64,000 nt of DNA from contig NZ_JAGSYI010000002.1 in NCBI RefSeq assembly GCF_025685625.1, positions 1,550,001 to 1,614,000 of the forward strand, written 5' to 3'. The notes below the pieces were generated by a model. That model had not been told where the DNA came from and searched no databases. It worked only from the letters and a program-made list of their open reading frames with translations. Of this stretch, positions 25,613-33,999 are shown piece after piece (within the stretch, counting starts at the first letter, position 1; every line of letters begins with the position of its first letter). Source of the stretch: Acidicapsa acidisoli. GTDB lineage: Bacteria; Acidobacteriota; Terriglobia; Terriglobales; Acidobacteriaceae. The translations under genes and the position numbers were made by a program.

Positions 25613-28600
25613 GTGAAACGATCCCTATGGGTATCGATGCTTTGTTGCATTCTTACCTTCGCCACCCTTGCATTTGGCCAGAACGCTACCACTTCACTCC
25701 GCGGCATCGTAAAAGACTCGAGCGGCGCGCTTGTCTCAGACGCATCCGTCACCCTCGTAGATCAGGCCACCAACAACACCTACCACGCCGTCTCCAACGC
25801 TACCGGCTTTTATGTCTTTCCACTCATCCCTCCAGCAAACTACCTCATTACCATCACCTCCACTGGATTCGCCACTCAGACCCGCACCGCCGAACTGCTC
25901 GTCGACCAGCCAGCTACCCTCGATGTCATGTTGAGCATCTCCGCCAACACCGTCACCGTTGACGTCAGTTCTTCCGCCGAGACGCTTAATCTGACCGACG
26001 CAACCATGGGTAATGCCGTCGGCAATACCACCATTGAAGCCCTCCCGATGGATGGCCGCAATCCTATCTCTCTGCTCAGCCTGCAGCCCGGCGTCCTCTA
26101 CCTCGGTTCCTCCACCACCGATAGCCGTCAGGGCGCCGTAGCCGGCGGACGCTCCGACCAGGGCAACGTCACCCTGGACGGCCTCGACGATAACGACCAG
26201 GTCAACGGCACAGCTTTCACCGGCATTTTGCGCTCCACGCTGGACTCCACCGAGGAATTCCGCGTCACTACCTCCAACGGAACCGCCGCCTCCGGCCGAT
26301 CCTCCGGCGCACAGATCAACCTGCTAACCAAGAGCGGGACCAATCGCTACCACGGCTCACTCTACGAGTACTACCGCCCCACAAACACCGTCGCCAACAA
26401 CTTCTTCAACAAGAATGACGAGCTCTCTTCCGGCGAGCCGAATGTCCCGCAGAAATATATCGTGAACACCTTCGGCGGCAGCATCGGCGCTCCTATTCTG
26501 AAGGACAAGCTCTTCTACTTCTTCAACTACGAGGGGCAGCGCGTCGGCACGGATGACGTCGTAGGGGCCACCGTGCCCACCACCACGTTCATGCAAGGTG
26601 AGCTGAGTTATCCCGACAGCAGCGGCAATACCCAGATCCTATCGACCGCGCAGGTAGCGCAGCTGGACTCTCCATGCACCGGCAACACCTTCAACGGAGC
26701 TCCTGTTTGCCCCAACGGTCCCGGTCCCAATGCCGCCGTGCTGGCCTACTACAAAGGCGTACCCACCGCGACCGGCTCCATTCTTGGAGACGGCTACAAC
26801 TCCGGCTCTTTTTTCTTCGTCTCTCCCGCACCAAGCACGCTCAACACCAGCATTCTCAAGCTCGACTACAACCTGAATAACTCCAACCACATCTTTGTCC
26901 GTGGCAACCTTCAGAAGGACACCGCCTCCGGGGCTGAGAACCTTCCCGGACAGCCACCCGCAACCTATACCGACGACAACACCAAAGGTATCTCCGCCGG
27001 CTACACAGCGACTCTCCGGTCCACCATGGTTAACGACCTGCGCTACGGCTATATCCGCCAGGGCTATCAGATCAGCGGCGTCGGCTCCGGCGATTATGTC
27101 GGCATCTACGGGCTCACGCAGCCCACTGCCCAGACGCGCAACTCCATCCTCCACGTGCCGGTCAACAACATCACGGATACCTTCACCTGGACCAAGGGCG
27201 CGCATACGATTCAGTTGGGAGGCAACTGGCGCGGTATCTCCAACGAAAGCATCACCGACGCGAATTCCTTCGACGGCGCCAGCACCAACCCCTATTACGC
27301 GAATACCTCGGATCTGCCGCTGCCCGGCAACATCAACACCAGCTACGCCAGCGATTCGTGGATGTTTGCGTGGGCCAATATGATGGGAATTGTTCCCGAG
27401 GTCTTCAATGTCTACAACTACCAGATCACCGGACGTACCTCGGGCACGGCCTTGCCCGATGGCACCGCCATTGCGCGCGACTTCCATTCCAACGAGTTTG
27501 AGTACTTCGCGATGGACACCTGGCACCCCCGCGCCAACCTCACCGTGACCCTGGGCCTCCGCCACACCATCCTGCAAACCCCCTACGAGACCCACGGCCA
27601 GCAAATCTCACCCACGATCGACACCGATGCCTGGTACAAGCAACGCGAATCCGCCGCGCTTCAGGGTCAGATATATGAGCCCACCGTCTCCCTGGCTCCT
27701 TCGGGCAAGGCCAACGGAGCTCCGGGATATTGGGCCAAGCAGAAAGCCAACATCGCGCCGCGACTTGGTGTTGTCTACTCTCCCGATCCCAAGACTTCGA
27801 TCCGGGCCAGCTTCGGCATGTACTACGATCACTTCGGCGAAGCGCTTGCCAATACCTTCAGCCAGGAAGGCTCGATCGGTCTAAGCGCCGGCATCTCCAA
27901 CGGGGCAGACGAGCTCGGCTTTGAGAACTCACCCCGCTTCACCGGTCCTCACAGCATTCCCGACATTCCGCTGCCGCCTTTTTCCCCCACGATCAGCTTC
28001 CCGAATCCACCGCCAGTTGATGGCTTCGGCATCGACTGGGGCATCGACAACCATCTCAAGACCCCCTACGCCGAATCCTTCAACGTCTCGCTGCAGCACG
28101 AATTCCCCAAAGGCTTCGTCTTCGAAGAAGCTTACGTCGGACGCCTGGGCCGCCATCTTCTCCAGCAACTCGATCTCGCCGAGAACGCCGATTATGTCGA
28201 CCCCTCGGGCGGAGGCGACTACTTTGCCAACGCCAGAATCCTCTCTACCGCAGTCGACGCAGCGCCCTTCGGAAATGTCGTTGACTACCGTTCTCAGCTC
28301 GGTGAACCTGCAGGCACCTCAAGTTATCAAAAGATGAATGGTAATATCGCAGCCATTCCGTATTTCGAGAACGTTTTTCCCTACATGAAGAACCTAGACT
28401 ATGCGGGAGAGAGCGCAACCCAAGCCATCTTCAACAACGCCTGGGCTCCTGAGCGCTACTCCAACGGCGAAACCTTTTCACTGGTCATGCTTGATTTCGC
28501 GCCCTACGGCTTTTTCCCCAACATTCCCACTCAATCCCGTTTCTTCAGCAATCAGTTCTCCTCGCTCTATGCGTGGGATACGATCGGCACCAGCTCTTAC

Positions 28601-29389
28601 AACGCGTTGCAGTTCACCCTCCGCCATCCCAGTTCTCACGGTCTGACGGTCGATGCCGGTTACACGTTCGCCAAATCCCTTGATCTTGGCTCCGAAACCG
28701 AACGCACTAGCCAGCTCGGTAATACCGACAATGCCTATACCAACTTCGCCATACAGAACACCTGGAATCCCAAGCTCAACAAAGGCCCGTCGGACTTTGA
28801 CACCCACAGCCTGGTTACAGGCGACTGGGTCTATGTACTGCCGGTGGGCCGTGGAAACGCCAATTTCAGCAGCATGAACCGCTTTGTGGACGCCTTTGTG
28901 GGCGGATGGCAGTGGGCCGGCCTGATGCGCTGGACCAGCGGTCTGCCCTTCACCCTCGAATCGCCCGCGTACCCTTCCAACTACAACAATCCGGGCTTTG
29001 CGTTCAACGTAGGCAACGTCAAAACCCATAGAAACATAACCAATGGCGTTCCTCATGTCTTCGATCAGGCGACCGTCTCAGCCGTCAACTCAGGCATCTA
29101 CTTCGGGCAGACCATTCGCCTGCCTTACGCCGGCGAAGCAGGTCAGCGTAACAACCTCCGCGGAGATGGATATTTCGACATCGACTCCTCAGTCAACAAG
29201 AGCTGGGCGCTCGGCGACTGGGCCAAACTTAAATTTGCCGCCGAGGTCTACAACGTCTCAAACACCGATCGCTTCGACGTCAGTGTTGCTGGCCTCAATG
29301 CCCGAACCGCCAGCACTCTCCTCGGTACCTATAGCGGACTTCTAACCCAGTACCGCCGCATGCAATTCGGCCTTCGTCTGGACTTCTAA
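25613..29389 (+). CDS. Oar-like TonB-dependent receptor (second of three)
   Basis: 1258-aa outer-membrane receptor starting with GTG, eight bases after GGAG. Signal peptide to about residue 23 (LTFATLAFGQ), carboxypeptidase-regulatory-like domain at about 28-110 (SLRGIVKDSSGALVSDASV), plug with the conserved segment GGRSDQGNVTLDGLDDND near residues 180-200, and a long barrel closing on RLDF, a proper C-terminal aromatic. Same architecture as the other two receptors, but it is transcribed alone on the plus strand, tail to tail with the glycan operon, and ends at a shared hairpin (29413-29434). A nutrient cannot be assigned; proximity to the GH31/GH127 operon suggests a carbohydrate. Confidence 0.92.
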   Translation: MKRSLWVSMLCCILTFATLAFGQNATTSLRGIVKDSSGALVSDASVTLVDQATNNTYHAVSNATGFYVFPLIPPANYLITITSTGFATQTRTAELLVDQPATLDVMLSISANTVTVDVSSSAETLNLTDATMGNAVGNTTIEALPMDGRNPISLLSLQPGVLYLGSSTTDSRQGAVAGGRSDQGNVTLDGLDDNDQVNGTAFTGILRSTLDSTEEFRVTTSNGTAASGRSSGAQINLLTKSGTNRYHGSLYEYYRPTNTVANNFFNKNDELSSGEPNVPQKYIVNTFGGSIGAPILKDKLFYFFNYEGQRVGTDDVVGATVPTTTFMQGELSYPDSSGNTQILSTAQVAQLDSPCTGNTFNGAPVCPNGPGPNAAVLAYYKGVPTATGSILGDGYNSGSFFFVSPAPSTLNTSILKLDYNLNNSNHIFVRGNLQKDTASGAENLPGQPPATYTDDNTKGISAGYTATLRSTMVNDLRYGYIRQGYQISGVGSGDYVGIYGLTQPTAQTRNSILHVPVNNITDTFTWTKGAHTIQLGGNWRGISNESITDANSFDGASTNPYYANTSDLPLPGNINTSYASDSWMFAWANMMGIVPEVFNVYNYQITGRTSGTALPDGTAIARDFHSNEFEYFAMDTWHPRANLTVTLGLRHTILQTPYETHGQQISPTIDTDAWYKQRESAALQGQIYEPTVSLAPSGKANGAPGYWAKQKANIAPRLGVVYSPDPKTSIRASFGMYYDHFGEALANTFSQEGSIGLSAGISNGADELGFENSPRFTGPHSIPDIPLPPFSPTISFPNPPPVDGFGIDWGIDNHLKTPYAESFNVSLQHEFPKGFVFEEAYVGRLGRHLLQQLDLAENADYVDPSGGGDYFANARILSTAVDAAPFGNVVDYRSQLGEPAGTSSYQKMNGNIAAIPYFENVFPYMKNLDYAGESATQAIFNNAWAPERYSNGETFSLVMLDFAPYGFFPNIPTQSRFFSNQFSSLYAWDTIGTSSYNALQFTLRHPSSHGLTVDAGYTFAKSLDLGSETERTSQLGNTDNAYTNFAIQNTWNPKLNKGPSDFDTHSLVTGDWVYVLPVGRGNANFSSMNRFVDAFVGGWQWAGLMRWTSGLPFTLESPAYPSNYNNPGFAFNVGNVKTHRNITNGVPHVFDQATVSAVNSGIYFGQTIRLPYAGEAGQRNNLRGDGYFDIDSSVNKSWALGDWAKLKFAAEVYNVSNTDRFDVSVAGLNARTASTLLGTYSGLLTQYRRMQFGLRLDF

Positions 29390-29412
29390 CCCATCCCTTC
29401 ACAATACGCAGG

Positions 29413-29434
29413 CTGTGGGGCACTCGCCCCACAG
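29413..29434. terminator. bidirectional terminator-like hairpin between convergent genes
   Basis: Perfect 9-bp stem CTGTGGGGC (29413-29421) with GCCCCACAG (29426-29434) and a 4-base loop. It lies in the 90-base gap between the ends of the plus-strand receptor (29389) and the minus-strand GH127 gene (29480). There is no clear T tract on either side. Confidence 0.6.
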
Positions 29435-29479
29435 TTCAACTCCCATCAACCAACCTGACTAAAACCCTCCAACGAGCTG

Positions 29480-31324
29480 CTAGGTTTCCTGATAGAGCCT
29501 ATAGCTCTCGTTGGTGATTGCGGGATAAGCTTTCATACGGATTTTTCCTTGATCTGTTGCGACTTCCCACTCGCCAGAAGAAGAACTTACGCGCTGTGCC
29601 TCAAGCATCTGCTTTTGCGTCATTCTCCGTGTACCCGGCTCAATGCCAAATAGCGCGACCGGACCGTGCAGAAGCGCCACCAGGTTGGCGTGTTGAGCAT
29701 CGAGTGGGACCAGTCGCAACGGCATGTCGATCGAGAACTCCACGCGATCGCCGTCTTTCCATTCGCGATCCAGCTCTGCCCAGGCGCCAGCCCGGAGTGC
29801 CGATGCAGCAGGTTTTCCATTGACGTGAACGACGGTTTGCTTTCCCGCCCATGCAGGCACTCTCAGGGCGATGACGAATCGTTCCGACCGATCCATCTTC
29901 AAGCGCAGCGCGGTCTCGCCAATGTTGGGATAACTCGTCTCCTGAGTCAGTGTCACCCGTGCGTTGCCCTGCCGCCATGTTACACGCGACGGAACGTACA
30001 GGTTGACGTAGATGCCCTTTGGCGCGCGGAAATACGAACTAATTCCATAGTCGGCCGTCAATTGCGGAAACGTTCCGGAGCAGCAGGGCCACTTCTGTTC
30101 GTAGTCTATCTTCTTGGCGTCCATGTTGTAGTCGGCGTAGTAGAAGCTGATGCCATCCGGACGAATCGGTCTCGCCCCGAGGATCGTGTTGTAGAGCACC
30201 GCTTCCATGCTGTCGCCGTAGGTACTCTCGCCCGTGACGCGCATGAGATAACGCGCAATCTTAAAGTGACCGTAAGCGCCGCACGGCGTCTCGAAACTGC
30301 TGTGTGAGGTATGGAGTGTCTTCGCCAGTTCGTCCGTACCGGGATTACGGAAGCTTTCATCCGGGCCCCATCCGCCTGTGGCGAAACTTTGTTCAACAAC
30401 AAATCGGAAACCGTTCCGCGCAGCATCGAGATGCTTAACGCTGTTGTCCGTCAGATACGACTGCATAGCGGAACACAGCGCATTGACGTGACTGTAAGCA
30501 TGTTGACCGGGAAGCACATTGCGATTTTCCGAGAGTGGACCCAAATACGTGTCGTCCTGAAGGAAACGCTGTGCCAACTGCCGATAGCGAGCACCTGCGC
30601 CACGCTGATAGCCAAGATAGAAATTCTCGGGCAGCGTGTAGGTTTCATCCCAGGTAAATGCGATGTTCTTATGCGGACGAGCCATCATTTCTTCCCTGTT
30701 GAGCGCCTTCTCGGGAAGCCAGGGCAGCACTGCGTCTGTGGCTTTGTTCAGAACTGCGAGCGCCATAGGATCACCCGCAAACTGATGCGCGTCGATCAAG
30801 CCGCAGTTTGTCTTGTCGAAGGTGTAAGCAGGAATGCAATAGCCGTCATAGAACTTGGTTGTCACGGTTGGCGCAAAGCCGGCCACGAGTCCATGCACCT
30901 TCTCCTGCACCGCCTTATCCCCAGTCACGGCGTAGGCGCGCGCAAGGCCAGAAAGGTACTGCCCAAAACTGTGCCCCGGAATGTAGCCAGTCATGTTACG
31001 GGGAGGGTCGAATTCGCCGGATGGGGAATACCAGCCGCCCATGTCTTCGCCCGGAGCAGCCTGACCAGCAAGCTGGCGAAAAGGCTTGAGCAGATTGTCG
31101 TCCGGAAGATTCAAGAAGAGAGCCACATTTTGACGGAACTGCTCCAGCATGGGGCCATCGAGAAGCTGCACATCGGCATATTCGAACTGTATGAGCTTTG
31201 TCGCCGCCTGAGCAGATTGAGACTGATCAGCAAATGCCGCAGCCACACTACTTCGCATTACGGCGGTCCCCGCCGCCAGTGCTGCACTGGTCTTTAGAAA
31301 TTGACGCCGATTGCCAATCTTCAT
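29480..31324 (-). CDS. GH127-type glycosidase (beta-L-arabinofuranosidase family, DUF1680)
   Basis: 614-aa exported protein with a Tat-like signal (NRRQFLKTSAALAAG). It then shows the (alpha/alpha)6 barrel hallmarks of the DUF1680/GH127 family: GYIPGHSFGQYLSG, ETCGAYGHFK-like segment (SSFETPCGAYGHFKIARYL) and WPCCSG near residues 413-418, whose Cys pair includes the zinc ligand/nucleophile of characterised beta-L-arabinofuranosidases. A C-terminal beta sandwich follows (RLKMDRSERFVIALRVPAWA). Members remove beta-linked L-arabinofuranose from plant glycans and glycoproteins. It is the last gene of the TonB/GH31/GH31 operon but has a 224-base leader with a LacI-like operator, so it may have its own promoter. 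Confidence 0.9.
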   Translation of the reverse strand: MKIGNRRQFLKTSAALAAGTAVMRSSVAAAFADQSQSAQAATKLIQFEYADVQLLDGPMLEQFRQNVALFLNLPDDNLLKPFRQLAGQAAPGEDMGGWYSPSGEFDPPRNMTGYIPGHSFGQYLSGLARAYAVTGDKAVQEKVHGLVAGFAPTVTTKFYDGYCIPAYTFDKTNCGLIDAHQFAGDPMALAVLNKATDAVLPWLPEKALNREEMMARPHKNIAFTWDETYTLPENFYLGYQRGAGARYRQLAQRFLQDDTYLGPLSENRNVLPGQHAYSHVNALCSAMQSYLTDNSVKHLDAARNGFRFVVEQSFATGGWGPDESFRNPGTDELAKTLHTSHSSFETPCGAYGHFKIARYLMRVTGESTYGDSMEAVLYNTILGARPIRPDGISFYYADYNMDAKKIDYEQKWPCCSGTFPQLTADYGISSYFRAPKGIYVNLYVPSRVTWRQGNARVTLTQETSYPNIGETALRLKMDRSERFVIALRVPAWAGKQTVVHVNGKPAASALRAGAWAELDREWKDGDRVEFSIDMPLRLVPLDAQHANLVALLHGPVALFGIEPGTRRMTQKQMLEAQRVSSSSGEWEVATDQGKIRMKAYPAITNESYRLYQET

Positions 31325-31367
31325 CTGTATCTTCCCTGCCTCATTGCAACGCAGAGGCTGCTGAGCG

Positions 31368-31381
31368 AGTAACCGTTTACT
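31368..31381 (-). promoter_or_regulatory. LacI-family-like operator upstream of GH127 gene
   Basis: AGTAACCGTTTACT is a near-perfect palindrome with a central CG pair (one mismatch per arm), the form of LacI/GalR operators. It lies 44 bases upstream of the GH127 start. The right half, CGTTTACTTCA, recurs 28 bases upstream of the third TonB receptor (39841-39851). Confidence 0.5.
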
Positions 31382-31548
31382 TCAAGGTGTCCATCGAACT
31401 GGCTGCGCGTGTACCACTCCGGTTCAAGTGGAGTATACAAGGGTTCCTGGTTTTGTCATAGACACACCTGCCAGCGAACCAGGACGTTTTCGACTGTCTC
31501 AATCTACCGCAAACGTTCTCTTGACAACGTAGTTTTTACCTTCGACCA

Positions 31549-33948
31549 TCAGGGCACAGTTACACTCGTTTCAGTTCCGTTATAGCTGATTTCGCGATCA
31601 ATGCTTGTGGACAAACCACCGCCTGCTCCGTGGCCATCTGTTACGAAGACAACCTGAAAATGGCGTTGATCTATCATGCCGGGGAACGTTCCAACCCGTT
31701 CACCAATTGTAAGTCTATGGGCCGCTTCATCCCATCGGAGGGGTATGATTGAGTGCTCGCCTTTCTGGTAATCGTAGCTGTCTCCAGAGTCTTCGTATAA
31801 ATCAAAACTGCCGTTCGCGCCGCGATACACTCGGAGTTCTATCGGGCCGCCGGGGTTCTGCGTGGCGTATTCAATTTCGGGGCCGAGAGGAAGAATAGAG
31901 CCAGCACGAACAAAGAGGGGCATCCGGTTCAGAGGCGCATCGGCTTCAATCTCCTGACCGCCCTTCGTCGATGCTCCGGTCCAGAAGTCATACCAAACGG
32001 GCGAATCCGGCAGATACACCGTGCGATGAGTCGCGTTCTGCTTCATTACTGGATTGACCAGGATCGCAGGGCCGAACATGAACTGATCCCCGATATTCCA
32101 GGTCTTCTGATCCGTGCGCCAATCCATCACCAGCGGCCTTTGGATGGTGTAGTCCTGGTCTGTCACCTTCCACGCAAGCGAGTAAATGTAAGGCATGAGA
32201 CGGTAACGCAGCTTGTCGTATTCAATTAGGATCGGTTCGACCTTGTCATAGGTCCACATCTCGTTGTGCGGCCTGTGTCCATGACTGCGAAAGATAGGAC
32301 AAAAGGCTCCAAACTCGAACCATCGTGCGTAGAGCTCCTGATAGGCAGGCTCTTGAATCGCGCCGTCATACGCAGGCCAGTACCCGCCGATATCGGTGGT
32401 CCAATAGGGATATCCGGAAAGTGCAAAATTCAATCCGGCGGCGACCTGATGCTGCAAGCCCCAGTACGTGCTGTAGACATCGCCGGACCACACCGTGGCG
32501 CCTACGCGCTGCTGGCCAAGAAAGGCAGACCTGGTAAGTAGAAAGACACGCTTCTGATGCGTAGTGTCAAGCCAATGCTGCTGGATGCCGCCCGTATGCA
32601 CCAAGGGAAATACATTGGTGTATTCGGCGCCATTGCCAATCGCAAGCTTCTTGTTTCGCAGGATCGCGTCACCCATGTGCGGCCAGTATTCTTCCGGCTC
32701 CGCGCTATCCAGCCAGAATGCGTCCCAGCCCTGTGCGAAAAGCTTACCGGCAAGGTTGTTCCAATAAAAATCGCGCGCAGCAGGATTCGTGGCGTCGTAT
32801 ACATGCGCCTTCGGCACGTCGAATTTCTGAGCCGCCAACCCTTTGAAGTTCACCGAAGCCGGATCAAACAGCCCCCAAACTGAGATCATGGCGTGCATGT
32901 GCTCCTGATGCAGCGTCTCAAGATCTTTGGGAACATCGTGATAGTTGGTGTTGAAGATCGGATCGCCTTCGGTCTTCCACCAAAACCAGTCCTGAACGAT
33001 TGCGTCTAGCGGGATATGTTCGCTGCGGTAGCGTTGCGCGATTTCAAGAATCTCATCCAGAGAGACATACCGGTCTTTGGATTGAAAGAAGCCATAGGAC
33101 CACTTGGGCAGCATCGGAGAGTGTCCCGTCATGTTTCGATACTGATGAATGATGCCGTCCATCTCCGGGCCATAGAGGAAGTAATAGTCCACTGACTTAC
33201 CAGCTAGCGAGTTGAAGGAGAACTCCAGAGGGAAGCGGTTATCTTCATAGCTCAGAGATGCTGTGTTCCAAAGAAGCGCGTAGCCTTTGCTCGATATAAG
33301 GAAGGGGATGGCGACGTCCGTGTTGTTCTGGCCCAGCTCCACCGTGGCTCCGCGATAGTTGAACATCCCGTTCTGGTGTTGCCCTAGGCCGTAGATGCCC
33401 TCCGTGGCGTCCGGAGAGAACCTGTCTGTGATGTGATACGTCTGCTCCCCGTTGACTGAGTCCGGCTCATAGGTCCGCGGTACACTGCCTCCTTCGCGCA
33501 GCAGGCTCGCTCCTCGAACGCTACTGTACGTTATGTTTCCGTGAACGAGAGACAAGCTAACGACAAGTTCTGCCGTGGTCAGAGTTGCAGCGCTGTCACT
33601 CTTCGCGAACTGGAATCTGGCGCCTGGGCAGGATTGCGCAGAGTCGAGCATCCAAGGCCTCGGCGAGTCATTGGATATGGACCCATTGGGAGTTGCGACT
33701 ACATGAATGACAGAGTCTCGGCATACGGTGATCGTGAGATGTTCTTCTCCCACCGTCACACTCAGGCCGGCGTCAGTCTGGTTGACCGTGATCGTCGGTT
33801 GGTCCGGTATGGATTGGCCAGGCATCTGAGCGTGGATGCCGTGGATGGCTCCAAAGACTAAAAAGACTGTGATACCAGGCAACAGCCGCACCTTCATCCG
33901 CTGCCAAACTTTCCGATATTTGGCTTTTCGCTTATTCATGTTGCGCAT
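31549..33948 (-). CDS. GH31 alpha-glycosidase (first)
   Basis: 799-aa exported GH31 enzyme. N-terminal signal peptide after a basic stretch (LLPGITVFLVFGAIHG), GH31 N-terminal beta domain, then the TIM barrel. The nucleophile Asp is in WLDSAEPE near residue 414, the acid/base Asp in WSGD near residue 489, with TTDIGGY and FRSHGHRPHNE farther on as usual for the family. The SAEPE variant of the nucleophile motif is common in alpha-xylosidases and related enzymes rather than starch-type alpha-glucosidases. Located between a second GH31 gene (52-base gap) and the GH127 gene. Likely releases terminal alpha-linked sugars from a plant heteroglycan; substrate inferred. Confidence 0.92.
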   Translation of the reverse strand: MRNMNKRKAKYRKVWQRMKVRLLPGITVFLVFGAIHGIHAQMPGQSIPDQPTITVNQTDAGLSVTVGEEHLTITVCRDSVIHVVATPNGSISNDSPRPWMLDSAQSCPGARFQFAKSDSAATLTTAELVVSLSLVHGNITYSSVRGASLLREGGSVPRTYEPDSVNGEQTYHITDRFSPDATEGIYGLGQHQNGMFNYRGATVELGQNNTDVAIPFLISSKGYALLWNTASLSYEDNRFPLEFSFNSLAGKSVDYYFLYGPEMDGIIHQYRNMTGHSPMLPKWSYGFFQSKDRYVSLDEILEIAQRYRSEHIPLDAIVQDWFWWKTEGDPIFNTNYHDVPKDLETLHQEHMHAMISVWGLFDPASVNFKGLAAQKFDVPKAHVYDATNPAARDFYWNNLAGKLFAQGWDAFWLDSAEPEEYWPHMGDAILRNKKLAIGNGAEYTNVFPLVHTGGIQQHWLDTTHQKRVFLLTRSAFLGQQRVGATVWSGDVYSTYWGLQHQVAAGLNFALSGYPYWTTDIGGYWPAYDGAIQEPAYQELYARWFEFGAFCPIFRSHGHRPHNEMWTYDKVEPILIEYDKLRYRLMPYIYSLAWKVTDQDYTIQRPLVMDWRTDQKTWNIGDQFMFGPAILVNPVMKQNATHRTVYLPDSPVWYDFWTGASTKGGQEIEADAPLNRMPLFVRAGSILPLGPEIEYATQNPGGPIELRVYRGANGSFDLYEDSGDSYDYQKGEHSIIPLRWDEAAHRLTIGERVGTFPGMIDQRHFQVVFVTDGHGAGGGLSTSIDREISYNGTETSVTVP

Positions 33949-33999
33949 TCACACCTCGAGGCAATCGCAAATCTCAGTGTTTATAAAACAAGCAAGAGA

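Noticed and set aside
26639-27604. 321-codon minus-strand open frame inside the second TonB receptor
   Set aside because: Antisense to a clear receptor gene; Gly/Val-rich repetitive composition typical of the reverse strand of a high-GC gene, with no domain.
30311-31297. 328-codon plus-strand open frame
   Set aside because: Shadow of the GH127 gene on the other strand, whose active-site motifs are intact.
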